Positions 1 through 6,822 of a stretch of 9,484 bases of DNA are shown piece after piece (position 1 is the stretch's first letter; each line of letters opens with the position of its first letter). A program made the position numbers and the translations under genes. Source of the DNA: Bacillota bacterium (lineage in GTDB: Bacteria; Bacillota; Desulfitobacteriia; Desulfitobacteriales; Desulfitobacteriaceae); NCBI GenBank assembly GCA_021849995.1, contig JAJZSC010000076.1, forward strand, positions 1-9,484, written 5' to 3'. The notes under the pieces were generated by a model. It was not told where the DNA came from. It saw only the letters and a program-made list of their open reading frames with translations, and searched no databases.

Positions 1-778
1 TGTCCCCATCCTGAACCTTACCGATAGGTTCACCCTCTTCATCGATGATAACAGTTGGAAGTACAAATTCATCTGTTACTCTCAAGTCATAGGATTTCTC
101 AACAGCGGCCAAAGCATTAGGAGCTTTTACCCCTTCACCGTAAACCAAACCTCGATAGCCCTGTTCTACCCGTTCCCAGCGATTGTCTCTATCCATTAGG
201 TAATATCTGCCGGTAACCGTAGCAATCTTACCTAGTCTAATGGTTTTGAGTTTTTCCTCAAGTTCCCTGACGTATTGTTTGGCGCTTTGGGGAAGAACAT
301 CCCTACCGTCCAGAATTGCATGGATATAAACCTTTTCTACTCCACGACTTTTTGCCATATCAAGCAGAGAGAACAAATGCTCAATGTGCGAGTGTACTCC
401 TCCATCTGAAAGCAAGCCCATCAAATGAAGCGCTTTGCCGCATTCCCTAGCTCTATCCATTGCTTGGTTTAATACTTTATTGTTATTTATCTCCCCTTGC
501 TTTATCGCTTTGAATATCCGGGTTAATTCCTGATAAACTACCCGGCCGGCCCCGATGTTAAGATGTCCTACCTCGGAATTCCCCATCTGGCCTGAGGGTA
601 AACCTACTGACTCACCTGAAGCTTCGAGCAAGGTTTTGGGATAATTCCCTTCCAAGTAACGAAAATTTGGGAGATTAGAGTTGGCTATGGCATTTCCTTC
701 ATAGACCGGGCTATAACCCCACCCATCCAGGATCATTAGCATAAGGGGTTTCCCAACTTGATTGCTTGCTGCGTCCAC
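1..778 (-). CDS. gpmI: 2,3-bisphosphoglycerate-independent phosphoglycerate mutase, N-terminal half (partial)
   Basis: This cytosolic enzyme interconverts 3- and 2-phosphoglycerate in lower glycolysis, using metal ions and a phosphoserine intermediate. I translated the frame by hand: it stays open for 259 codons to the left edge, about half of the usual 510 or so residues, so the C-terminal part lies outside the window. Visible motifs are LMILDGWG (residues 14-21, Asp18 a metal ligand), GQMGNSEVGH (63-72, with Ser68 the expected phosphorylated serine), LLSDGGVHSH and HAILDGRD, which lines the substrate site, and GKVQDGD just before the edge. All are diagnostic of the GpmI family and unlike the cofactor-dependent GpmA. 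The start is GTG at 778-776. A GTGAGG ribosome binding site at 794-789 overlaps the tpiA stop codon and lies 10 bases upstream of it. The alternative ATG codons (residues 13 and 15) fall inside the first conserved strand and have no good binding site. The gap to tpiA is 12 bases, so the two are surely co-transcribed. The family assignment is very secure; the exact start is less so. Confidence 0.96.
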   Translation of the reverse strand, partial: MDAASNQVGKPLMLMILDGWGYSPVYEGNAIANSNLPNFRYLEGNYPKTLLEASGESVGLPSGQMGNSEVGHLNIGAGRVVYQELTRIFKAIKQGEINNNKVLNQAMDRARECGKALHLMGLLSDGGVHSHIEHLFSLLDMAKSRGVEKVYIHAILDGRDVLPQSAKQYVRELEEKLKTIRLGKIATVTGRYYLMDRDNRWERVEQGYRGLVYGEGVKAPNALAAVEKSYDLRVTDEFVLPTVIIDEEGEPIGKVQDGD

Positions 779-790
779 CTAGCTTAAACC

Positions 791-1564
791 TCACTTTCGA
801 ACTCCCTCAATGGCATTCATAATAAGCTTGGAAAAACCATCAGGATCAAGACTAGCTCCTCCTACGAGCGCACCGTCGATGTCTGGTTTGCTCATAAGCT
901 CAGCTATATTATCAGGTTTAACGCTTCCACCGTAGAGAATCTTTACCTCATCTGCCACACTGCCGGCAATTCCAGCCAGAGTAGACCGGATTCCGGCACA
1001 CATATCTTGGGCGTCCTGACTAGATGCAGTTTTACCGGTACCAATTGCCCAAATTGGCTCGTAGGCAATAACTACCCTGGCAAGTTCCTCAGCGGATAAG
1101 TCTGCCAAATCACGTTCGACCTGACCCCGGACTATGCCCAAAGCTCTGCCGCCTTCACGCTGAGTAAGGTTCTCTCCTACACATAATATCGGTATCAGAC
1201 CGGAACTCAAGGCTAATTTAACCTTCTTAGCAATATCCTCATCTGTTTCTCGCATAAGCTCTCTGCGCTCGGAATGTCCGAGAACTACATAAGTACAAGC
1301 GAGATCGGTCAGCATTTTTGGAGAAATCTCTCCAGTATAGGCACCTTCTAAAGCCCAGGACATATTTTGGGCACCAAGATGGACTATACTTTCTTCCAGT
1401 TCGTCCTTGAGAGTGCTAAGTGCGGTAAAAGGTGCGCAGATTACAACGTCGACTTCAGTTATATCCCCAACTTTTTCAAGCAACTTCACCGCATAGTCTC
1501 TAGCTTCACTGACTGTTTTATACATTTTCCAGTTTCCAGCTATAATTGGATGCCGCTTTGCCAC
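791..1564 (-). CDS. tpiA: Triose-phosphate isomerase
   Basis: This cytosolic TIM-barrel enzyme interconverts dihydroxyacetone phosphate and glyceraldehyde 3-phosphate. The 257 residues match the usual 250-260 of the family, so it is complete. Catalytic residues are all present: Asn11 and Lys13 in AGNWKMYKT, His97 in VVLGHSERR, and Glu169 in AYEPIWAIGTGKTAS, which also carries the flexible loop 6. The phosphate-binding LYGGSVKPDN (210-219) and the late GALVGGASL are intact. The start is GTG at 1564-1562, preceded by GGAAGGAG with 8 bases of spacing, and the protein begins exactly where family members do. It lies 109 bases downstream of pgk, a gap holding a small hairpin, and 12 bases upstream of gpmI. 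The context indicates a glycolytic operon. No anomalies are seen. Confidence 0.98.
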   Translation of the reverse strand: MAKRHPIIAGNWKMYKTVSEARDYAVKLLEKVGDITEVDVVICAPFTALSTLKDELEESIVHLGAQNMSWALEGAYTGEISPKMLTDLACTYVVLGHSERRELMRETDEDIAKKVKLALSSGLIPILCVGENLTQREGGRALGIVRGQVERDLADLSAEELARVVIAYEPIWAIGTGKTASSQDAQDMCAGIRSTLAGIAGSVADEVKILYGGSVKPDNIAELMSKPDIDGALVGGASLDPDGFSKLIMNAIEGVRK

Positions 1565-1618
1565 TTACACTACTCCTTCCATTAAGTTATGACTACATTA
1601 AACTACTGATTATTGGCA

Positions 1619-1645
1619 AGACTGCATTGCTAAAAGGTGCAGTCC
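1619..1645 (-). other. Small RNA hairpin in the pgk-tpiA gap
   Basis: On the transcribed strand GACTGCA (1644-1638) pairs with TGCAGTC (1626-1620) around an 11-base loop, with a possible extra G-U pair at 1645/1619. No run of T follows the 3' arm, so this is not a standard intrinsic terminator. It could be a processing or stability element that sets different pgk and tpiA transcript levels, or it could be chance. The structure is visible; any function is a guess. Confidence 0.3.
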
Positions 1646-1673
1646 AGATTGCTGCCTAAGATAGTTTAGAGGT

Positions 1674-2858
1674 CTACTTATTTTTTAGTGCTGTAACCCC
1701 TGGTAAAGCCTTACCCTCCAAAAACTCGAGGGAGGCACCGCCACCTGTGGAAATATGGGTCATTCTGGCTGCAACTCCCATTTTCTCTACTGCTGCGACT
1801 GAGTCTCCACCGCCGACTATAGTTGTTCCTTGGCAATCTGCAACAGCTTGGGCCACTTTTTCTGTTCCACCTGCAAAAGCTTCCATTTCAAAAACTCCCA
1901 TAGGTCCATTCCAGACTACTGTTTTGGCAGTTTTAATAGTTTCTGCAAACTTCTCTGCGGCAGTAGGTCCGATATCCAAAGCCATCTCTTCTGATTCTAT
2001 AGAATCAACAAGGGCAGTCCGATGCTGGGCATCTGCTTTAAACTCTTTCGCTGCAACTACATCGATGGGAAGCAATAAGTTTACTCCCTGCTCTTTTGCC
2101 TTAGCAATGAGCTCTTTAGCCAGACCTATCTTATCTTCCTCCACAAGCGACTTCCCGACTTCATAACCCTGGGCTTTAAGGAAAGTATTGGCCATTCCAC
2201 CGCCGATTATTAGAGCATCAACTTTAGTAAGCAAGTTTTCGATTACTGCAATCTTATCACTTACCTTAGCTCCTCCGATAATTGCTACAAATGGGCGCTC
2301 AGGATTTTGAAGCGCCTTGCCCATAATTCCTACTTCTTTTTCCATGAGAAACCCTGCTGCTGCCGGAATGTAGTGTGCGACTCCCTCAGTAGATGCATGA
2401 GCCCGATGAGCTGCCCCAAACGCATCATTAACGAAAATATCCGCTAGATCGGCAAGCTGTTTAGCAAAGCTAGGCTCATTCTTTTCCTCTTCGGGATGAA
2501 ATCTTACATTTTCGAGAAGAATAACCTGACCTTTTTCAAGAGCATTGACCTGTGCCAGAACTTCAGGACCTATGCAGTCAGAAGCCATGGCTACTTCTTG
2601 CCCAAGCAGTTCACTTAGACGGGTTACAACCGGAGCTAGAGAGTATTTTGGATTAACTTGACCTTTTGGACGTCCAAAATGAGAGGCTAGAATTACCTTA
2701 GCCCCTTCACTGACCAAATATTTAATTGTAGGAAGGGCGGCTCTTATTCTGGTATCATCTGTTATCTGCCGATTTTCATCAATAGGGACGTTAAAATCCA
2801 CCCGGACAAATACTCGTTTACCATTAACTTCAAGGTCTTTAACTGTAAGTTTTTCCAT
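1674..2858 (-). CDS. pgk: Phosphoglycerate kinase
   Basis: This cytosolic enzyme transfers the acyl phosphate of 1,3-bisphosphoglycerate to ADP, giving 3-phosphoglycerate and ATP. The 394 residues are the normal bacterial length. The N-terminal substrate domain shows FVRVDFNVP (17-25) and SHFGRPKG (59-66; the third position is usually Leu, so Phe is a mild variant). Downstream are LLENVRFHPEEEKN and FVNDAFGAAHRAHAS, and the hinge/nucleotide domain has GGAKVSDKI, IIGGGMANTFL, VWNGPMGVFE, GGGDSVAA (about 349-356) and STGGGASLEFLEG (370-382). Nothing essential is missing. The ATG start at 2858-2856 is preceded by GGGAG at a spacing of 7 bases. It is the first gene after a 203-base intergenic region and is probably the first gene of the pgk-tpiA-gpmI transcription unit. 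A gap gene, its usual upstream partner, is not present. Confidence 0.98.
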   Translation of the reverse strand: MEKLTVKDLEVNGKRVFVRVDFNVPIDENRQITDDTRIRAALPTIKYLVSEGAKVILASHFGRPKGQVNPKYSLAPVVTRLSELLGQEVAMASDCIGPEVLAQVNALEKGQVILLENVRFHPEEEKNEPSFAKQLADLADIFVNDAFGAAHRAHASTEGVAHYIPAAAGFLMEKEVGIMGKALQNPERPFVAIIGGAKVSDKIAVIENLLTKVDALIIGGGMANTFLKAQGYEVGKSLVEEDKIGLAKELIAKAKEQGVNLLLPIDVVAAKEFKADAQHRTALVDSIESEEMALDIGPTAAEKFAETIKTAKTVVWNGPMGVFEMEAFAGGTEKVAQAVADCQGTTIVGGGDSVAAVEKMGVAARMTHISTGGGASLEFLEGKALPGVTALKNK

Positions 2859-2922
2859 ACTGCTTCTCCCTTCATCTATCTTCTATTATGCTCAGTTTTA
2901 GAACTTTGTTGCTTTTCATGTT

Positions 2923-2928
2923 AGTATA
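2923..2928 (-). promoter_or_regulatory. Possible sigma-A -10 element for pgk
   Basis: TATACT on the minus strand differs from the TATAAT consensus at one base and would start a transcript about 58 bases before the pgk ATG. No good TTGACA-like hexamer lies 16-18 bases upstream, and the element lacks the TG of an extended -10. It is therefore a candidate only. A second AT-rich stretch near 2950-2960 (TATAAG) is an alternative with an equally poor -35. Confidence 0.3.
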
Positions 2929-2983
2929 CCGAGTGAATGTTTATCTTACTCTTATAATTAGCATAGATATTTCTGTTTTAATT

Positions 2984-3032
2984 CTGCGCAAACGAACAAA
3001 TTCCTGCAGGTTTTTGGTTTAAACCGAACATT
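2984..3032. repeat. Palindromes and direct repeat upstream of pgk (possible operator)
   Basis: Two perfect palindromes lie five bases apart: CCTGCAGG at 3003-3010 and GGTTTAAACC at 3016-3025. A direct repeat TGTTCG, followed by GTTT or TTT on the minus strand, occurs at 3030-3025 and 2998-2993. The copies are 32 bases apart, about three helical turns. All lie upstream of the candidate pgk promoter and downstream of the cotransporter stop, where a repressor such as CggR would act. The sequence does not resemble the CggR operator known from Bacillus. Regulator binding is an inference from symmetry and position only. Confidence 0.3.
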
Positions 3033-3061
3033 TTTTTAACAATATCCGTTCATTAAAACAA

Positions 3062-4669
3062 CTAAATTAACCCCATAATAACTTGTGCAACATTTCTGGC
3101 ATGAGACTCTATATGGTATAGCAAGTTTAATAAATCTATCTCTGAGTAAACACTGTTTTCCTCAGACTTTTCTAGATTGGGGCCTTGCTGCAGCCTTGGT
3201 GCTTCAGCCAAAAAAGCGAACTGTAGACTGCGCTGTACTCTGGTTATCTCAGGATGCTCTCTGATTACCTGTGCTGCTCTGTCGGGATCCCAATTCTTTA
3301 GGGCTTCTAACAGCTCAGAGTAATTTTCCATGACTCTCTGGTATAATTCACTAACACTATTCCAGCGATCGAAAAGAATTTCGCGTTCCTCCCGGACCAA
3401 CTTTTCTGCAATAGTGGTTATCTCAAGACAGGAATCTGCTATGTAATGAATCTCTTTTAAAATGAACTGAGCTTTTATATTATCTTCAATTTGTTCAGTT
3501 GTAAGACCTCTTTTCGATAAATCTGTCAGAAATCCAAAAATGTGCTGGTAATACCAATGTACTTGTCTATAGGCTCCTTTTATCTGATTGGATGAGACTT
3601 TAGACGAAACCACTTCAGGCATTACCCGGATCATGTCTTTAAGGATTAGTTGACCCGTTCCCCAGATTTCTTGAAAGGCTTGAGTTAATGCCACAGCAGG
3701 AATTTCTAACGATGACTCGTCAATATGCTTAAACCTGAGTTCTGAAGCAGCTCGTTTTCGTTCCGGAAGCGCCCGGACTAGCCCTTTCGCAATAAGGGTA
3801 TTAAAAGGAAGGAATACGATCACCATGAATAAAGCAAAAATAAGGTGAGCATTTGCCACTTGTCTATGCAAATCCGAGGTTGTCCAGGTTATTAAATTGG
3901 CATAATGAACCATAAAGGGATATACCAAAATTGTCCCTAGCACTTTATACCCTGTATTAGCTATCGCTGTTCTTTTGGCATCCATTTTTTGAGCGGTCAA
4001 AGAAGAGATTAAGGTTGTAATAGTTCCACCAATGTGAGCACCAAGCACCAATGGTACAATCGCATCCATAGTCAAAAGGTGCTGCCCGGCCAAGGACATC
4101 ATTATCGCAAACACTGCGGTGCTGCTCTGTAAAAGTGCGGTAAGCAAAAGCCCAACAAGTATACCTAACAATGGGTATTTTCCTAGTTGGGCTAGATGAG
4201 TATAAACCTCAGGTATGTTGGTTAGAGGAGCTGTCGCTCCAGACATATTAGCCATTCCCACGAAAATGATTCCAAACCCAATCATAGCCTGACCAAGATG
4301 CTTCCAGTGATCTTCTTTCAATAACAAAAACAAAATAAAACCAATAAAAATTATGCCTAGAGCTACATCAAGCATTCTAAAAGCAATAAGCTGAATAGAA
4401 ATTGATGTACCAACTGCAGAGCCCAGAACAATTCCTAAAGCCTGAGCCAAATTAATCATTCCGGCGTTAACGAACTCTACAACTAGAACAGTCGTTGCCG
4501 CACTACTCTGAAAGGCAACAGTCATAACTATCCCAACTATTACAGCAACCAATCGTTTCTTAGTTAAGGAGTGAAGAAGCTCCTTTAAACGATTTGCCGC
4601 AAATTTCTGCAAGCCGGCGGAAGTGGTATGTACTCCATACATGAAAAGGCCTAATCCACCTAGAAACAT
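3062..4669 (-). CDS. Na+/phosphate cotransporter family protein with C-terminal PhoU domain
   Basis: This is an integral membrane protein of the Na/Pi-cotransporter (NptA/SLC34-like) family, predicted to move inorganic phosphate with sodium; direction and affinity cannot be read from the sequence. The first 300 or so residues are hydrophobic with several membrane helices and contain the two inverted family repeats, each with a QSS motif: FQSSAATT (53-60) and LLQSSTAV (179-186). Each repeat then has a glycine-rich segment, GSAVGTS (83-89) and GAHIGGT (210-216), where the usual form is GANIGTT. HLIFALFMVIVFLPFN (275-290) closes the second repeat. Residues from about 330 to 535 are helical and charged, as in the C-terminal PhoU-like regulatory domain of this family. 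The 535 residues are near the normal length. The coordinates use the first ATG, but its ribosome binding site is 24 bases away. An in-frame ATA at 4687-4685 fits better and would add six hydrophobic residues. It follows the phoU-like gene directly and is probably co-transcribed with it. Confidence 0.9.
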   Translation of the reverse strand: MFLGGLGLFMYGVHTTSAGLQKFAANRLKELLHSLTKKRLVAVIVGIVMTVAFQSSAATTVLVVEFVNAGMINLAQALGIVLGSAVGTSISIQLIAFRMLDVALGIIFIGFILFLLLKEDHWKHLGQAMIGFGIIFVGMANMSGATAPLTNIPEVYTHLAQLGKYPLLGILVGLLLTALLQSSTAVFAIMMSLAGQHLLTMDAIVPLVLGAHIGGTITTLISSLTAQKMDAKRTAIANTGYKVLGTILVYPFMVHYANLITWTTSDLHRQVANAHLIFALFMVIVFLPFNTLIAKGLVRALPERKRAASELRFKHIDESSLEIPAVALTQAFQEIWGTGQLILKDMIRVMPEVVSSKVSSNQIKGAYRQVHWYYQHIFGFLTDLSKRGLTTEQIEDNIKAQFILKEIHYIADSCLEITTIAEKLVREEREILFDRWNSVSELYQRVMENYSELLEALKNWDPDRAAQVIREHPEITRVQRSLQFAFLAEAPRLQQGPNLEKSEENSVYSEIDLLNLLYHIESHARNVAQVIMGLI

Positions 4670-4684
4670 TAAGAACCCGGTTAC

Positions 4685-4700
4685 TATTCAATTCCCCTCC
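4685..4700 (-). promoter_or_regulatory. Ribosome binding site of the cotransporter gene, pointing to an ATA start
   Basis: GGAGGGG at 4700-4694 begins immediately after the TAG stop of the phoU-like gene. The in-frame codon after the upstream TGA (4690-4688) is ATA at 4687-4685, 8 bases from GGAGG, which is ideal spacing. The first ATG (4669-4667) is 24 bases beyond the GGAGGGG. No GTG, TTG or CTG lies in this frame between the two. The start is therefore either a rare ATA, an ATG reached by unusual spacing or reinitiation, or a base error here. Confidence 0.6.
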
Positions 4701-5342
4701 CTACTCAGCCGATGGTTGTGTTGTTAGCCGCCTTTGACCGGTCTGTACAAAGAGCAAAGTCTCGGCCACATTTACAATATGATCTCCGGTTCTTTCGAGT
4801 GTTCTGGCCATTAGCAAAGCAAGGCCAAGCTCACCTCGATTACCGTTTGGATCTTTTAATAGTTTATGTTTAATCGAGGCATAGACTTCATCTAGCAAAT
4901 CGTCTCTATCCGTTAGATCTATAGTTATTTTTGCATCAGGCTTAAGTATTTCCACCACAAAATTACACATGGAAAGCAAGTGCCTGCCCATCTCCAAGAT
5001 CTCTGAAGGCCAACTGTGTTCAGGTTTAAGCTGACTTAGCTCTGCTACATCACAAGCGTAGTCCCCAACTCTCTCAAGCTCCTGGGCAATCCGGTGAAAA
5101 CCTAATATCCAGCGCAACTCAACTGTCCGTAGTTGCTGCAAACTCATAATATCTAAACTCCGATTAACTATCCTGTCTCTCATTCTATCGATTTGCCTAT
5201 CTTTTAAGCGCCAATCTTCCTCTATTTCGTTCTCAAGTGTTTGAACAGCTTCTGCAAGGATTTCCTGTACGGCCTGACTAAGCTCTTCCGTCCAAGACCG
5301 CAGTTCAAATAGTGCTTTATCATAACCTGACATTCGCAACAT
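4701..5342 (-). CDS. PhoU-domain protein
   Basis: This is a cytosolic three-helix-bundle protein of the PhoU family. PhoU proteins bind metal clusters and restrain phosphate uptake or signalling by contacting the transporter or the PhoR kinase. The 213 residues match a single-chain PhoU of two bundles. The start SGYDKALFELR resembles the usual N-terminal YDxxLxxL segment. The two signature metal-binding helices are ELERVGDYACDVAE (88-101) and TLERTGDHIVNVAE (181-194), one per half. No membrane segment or signal peptide is visible. The ATG start at 5342-5340 has GAGGTGA 9 bases upstream; a second ATG three codons in is less well placed. The next gene is a Na/Pi cotransporter and no pst genes are visible, so its likely partner is that transporter; this is inference. 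I leave the symbol blank because several PhoU paralogues usually exist per genome. Confidence 0.92.
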   Translation of the reverse strand: MLRMSGYDKALFELRSWTEELSQAVQEILAEAVQTLENEIEEDWRLKDRQIDRMRDRIVNRSLDIMSLQQLRTVELRWILGFHRIAQELERVGDYACDVAELSQLKPEHSWPSEILEMGRHLLSMCNFVVEILKPDAKITIDLTDRDDLLDEVYASIKHKLLKDPNGNRGELGLALLMARTLERTGDHIVNVAETLLFVQTGQRRLTTQPSAE

Positions 5343-5395
5343 AGATTAGGTTCACCTCTTCTCCAAAAAGTAAATATGAATTAATGCAAACCTAT

Positions 5396-5412
5396 TTTTT
5401 GAAATTCAAAAA
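5396..5412. repeat. AT-rich palindrome after rpoN
   Basis: TTTTTGAA and TTCAAAAA flank a single central base, just downstream of the rpoN stop codon in the 76-base gap before the phoU-like gene. As RNA it could form a 7-base-pair, almost all A-U stem with a 3-base loop. That is too weak to be called a terminator, and no T tail follows on the transcribed strand. The gap also has no convincing promoter: the best pair, TTGAAT with CATTAA, is poor. Confidence 0.3.
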
Positions 5413-5418
5413 TATGCC

Positions 5419-6807
5419 TTAATACCTTTTCCTCAGATTGGTTGCTGGAATCCCCAGTTCGTCCCGGTATTTGGCCACAGTCCGCCGGGATATCTGAATA
5501 CCCTTATCTTTTAAGATGTCACATATTTTCTGATCAGAATAAGGGCAATGTGGATCTTCCGAAGAAATTAAATCCTTCATTGCTTGCTTGATTCCTTCCG
5601 TCGTTAAATCTTGATCATCTCCAACAGATGAGGCAAAGAAGAATTTAAAGTCAAATATTCCCCGGGGTGTCTGAACGTATTTATTGGCTGTCGCCCTGCT
5701 GACGGTAGACTCATGAACACCTATCTCTTCCGCTATATCTTTAAGAGTAAGTGGTTTTAAATAACGAATTCCTCCTCTTAGAAAACTTTGCTGACGCTGA
5801 ACTATTGCATTTGCTACCTTGTATAAAGTAAGACGGCGCTGCTCGATACTTTTAATAAGCCATACTGCAGAGTTTAGTTTTTGCTCAACGAATTTTCTGG
5901 TTTCTGTTCCCTCCGCCTGGGACAATGCTTGGCGATAGGTCTGGTTTATTCCCAGTCTGGGTACTGTAATATCGTTGACCAAAATTATGAATTCGTCCTG
6001 AATTTCTTCTACAATTACATCAGGGACGATATATCTGGTTTGCCCTGAACCCGAAAACCGCCGTCCGGGCTTAGGGTCTAACTTTCTTACTAAATCAGCC
6101 AGAAACTGTACCTGGGCTACAGTTATCTTCAAGGTTGAGGCAATCCGCTGAATCTTGCCTGCTGCCAAGTCCTCCAGGTGTTTGAGAAACATAGGCATCT
6201 CTGGCGGACACTCAGGCAGTAAAGGAAGTTGAAGGGTTAAACATTCTTCAAGTGTCCGGGCGCCCACTCCCAAAGGATCTAATGCTTGAACCAGGGTCAG
6301 AGCCTTCTCTGCCTCCTGAAGAGTAACACCTTGTTCCTCGGCAATTTCCTCCAAGGAAAGTGAAAGATAACCATTGTCATTCAGATTCCCAACTATATAC
6401 TCTGCCAATTCTAACGAAACCGGTAGTTTTTGAACATGAAGTTGTTCCAGCAGATGTTCCTGCAAAGTAGGTGCAGCTGCAATAAATGGTTCAAATCTCT
6501 GTTTCTCGTCGTTTTTAATAGGGTTTCTGCCCTCAGGCAAATCATCCTGGTGTTGGAAATATTCCTGCCAGTCTAAATCCCACTTCGAATCCAGCTGATT
6601 ATCATCCGCTTCGGTACTTTGATCTTTTTCAGCTATAACTTCTGGAACCTCATCAATCTCCAGTAATGGATTCTCCAACAATTGCTGGTCAACATAAGTC
6701 GATAGCTCCAATGCGGATAACTGCAAGATCGTGATGGCCTGACGCAATTCTGGGGTCATTATTAATTTTTGAGTTTGTTCGAGATTCAGACCATAACCTA
6801 TCCGCAC
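5419..6807 (-). CDS. rpoN: RNA polymerase sigma-54 factor
   Basis: This sigma factor (SigL in Bacillus) directs RNA polymerase to -24/-12 promoters, which need an ATP-driven enhancer-binding activator to open. All regions are visible in order. The glutamine- and leucine-rich activator-interacting region I is at 1-50 (LNLEQTQKLIMTPELRQAI), followed by an acidic linker at about 52-100 (region II). The core-binding domain, about 105-250, contains IVGNLNDNGYLS and LDPLGVGARTLEECL. The DNA-binding region has a helix-turn-helix at about 355-372 (LKDIAEEIGVHESTVSRA) followed by TPRGIFDFKFFF, and the RpoN box SRRTVAKYRD is at 440-449 near the end. The 462 residues are typical of Firmicutes. The RpoN box differs from the classic ARRTVAKYRE at its first and last positions, both conservative changes. 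The start is GTG at 6807-6805 with AGGAGG 9 bases upstream, directly joined to the whiA stop codon. No activator gene or -24/-12 promoter was seen in the window. Confidence 0.97.
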   Translation of the reverse strand: MRIGYGLNLEQTQKLIMTPELRQAITILQLSALELSTYVDQQLLENPLLEIDEVPEVIAEKDQSTEADDNQLDSKWDLDWQEYFQHQDDLPEGRNPIKNDEKQRFEPFIAAAPTLQEHLLEQLHVQKLPVSLELAEYIVGNLNDNGYLSLSLEEIAEEQGVTLQEAEKALTLVQALDPLGVGARTLEECLTLQLPLLPECPPEMPMFLKHLEDLAAGKIQRIASTLKITVAQVQFLADLVRKLDPKPGRRFSGSGQTRYIVPDVIVEEIQDEFIILVNDITVPRLGINQTYRQALSQAEGTETRKFVEQKLNSAVWLIKSIEQRRLTLYKVANAIVQRQQSFLRGGIRYLKPLTLKDIAEEIGVHESTVSRATANKYVQTPRGIFDFKFFFASSVGDDQDLTTEGIKQAMKDLISSEDPHCPYSDQKICDILKDKGIQISRRTVAKYRDELGIPATNLRKRY

Positions 6808-6822
6808 GATTTTTATCCTCCT

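Noticed and set aside
1367..2166. Plus-strand open frames opposite tpiA and pgk
   Set aside because: They lie antisense to two fully conserved enzymes, have no ribosome binding site that I can see, and their products resemble no family.
2929..3061. Intrinsic terminator after the cotransporter gene
   Set aside because: Palindromes exist, but no GC-rich stem followed by a T run occurs on the minus strand.
2859..3061. CggR operator or sigma-54 (-24/-12) promoter before pgk
   Set aside because: No repeated CGGGAC-type half sites and no GG-N10-GC element with the TGGCAC/TTGC context could be found.
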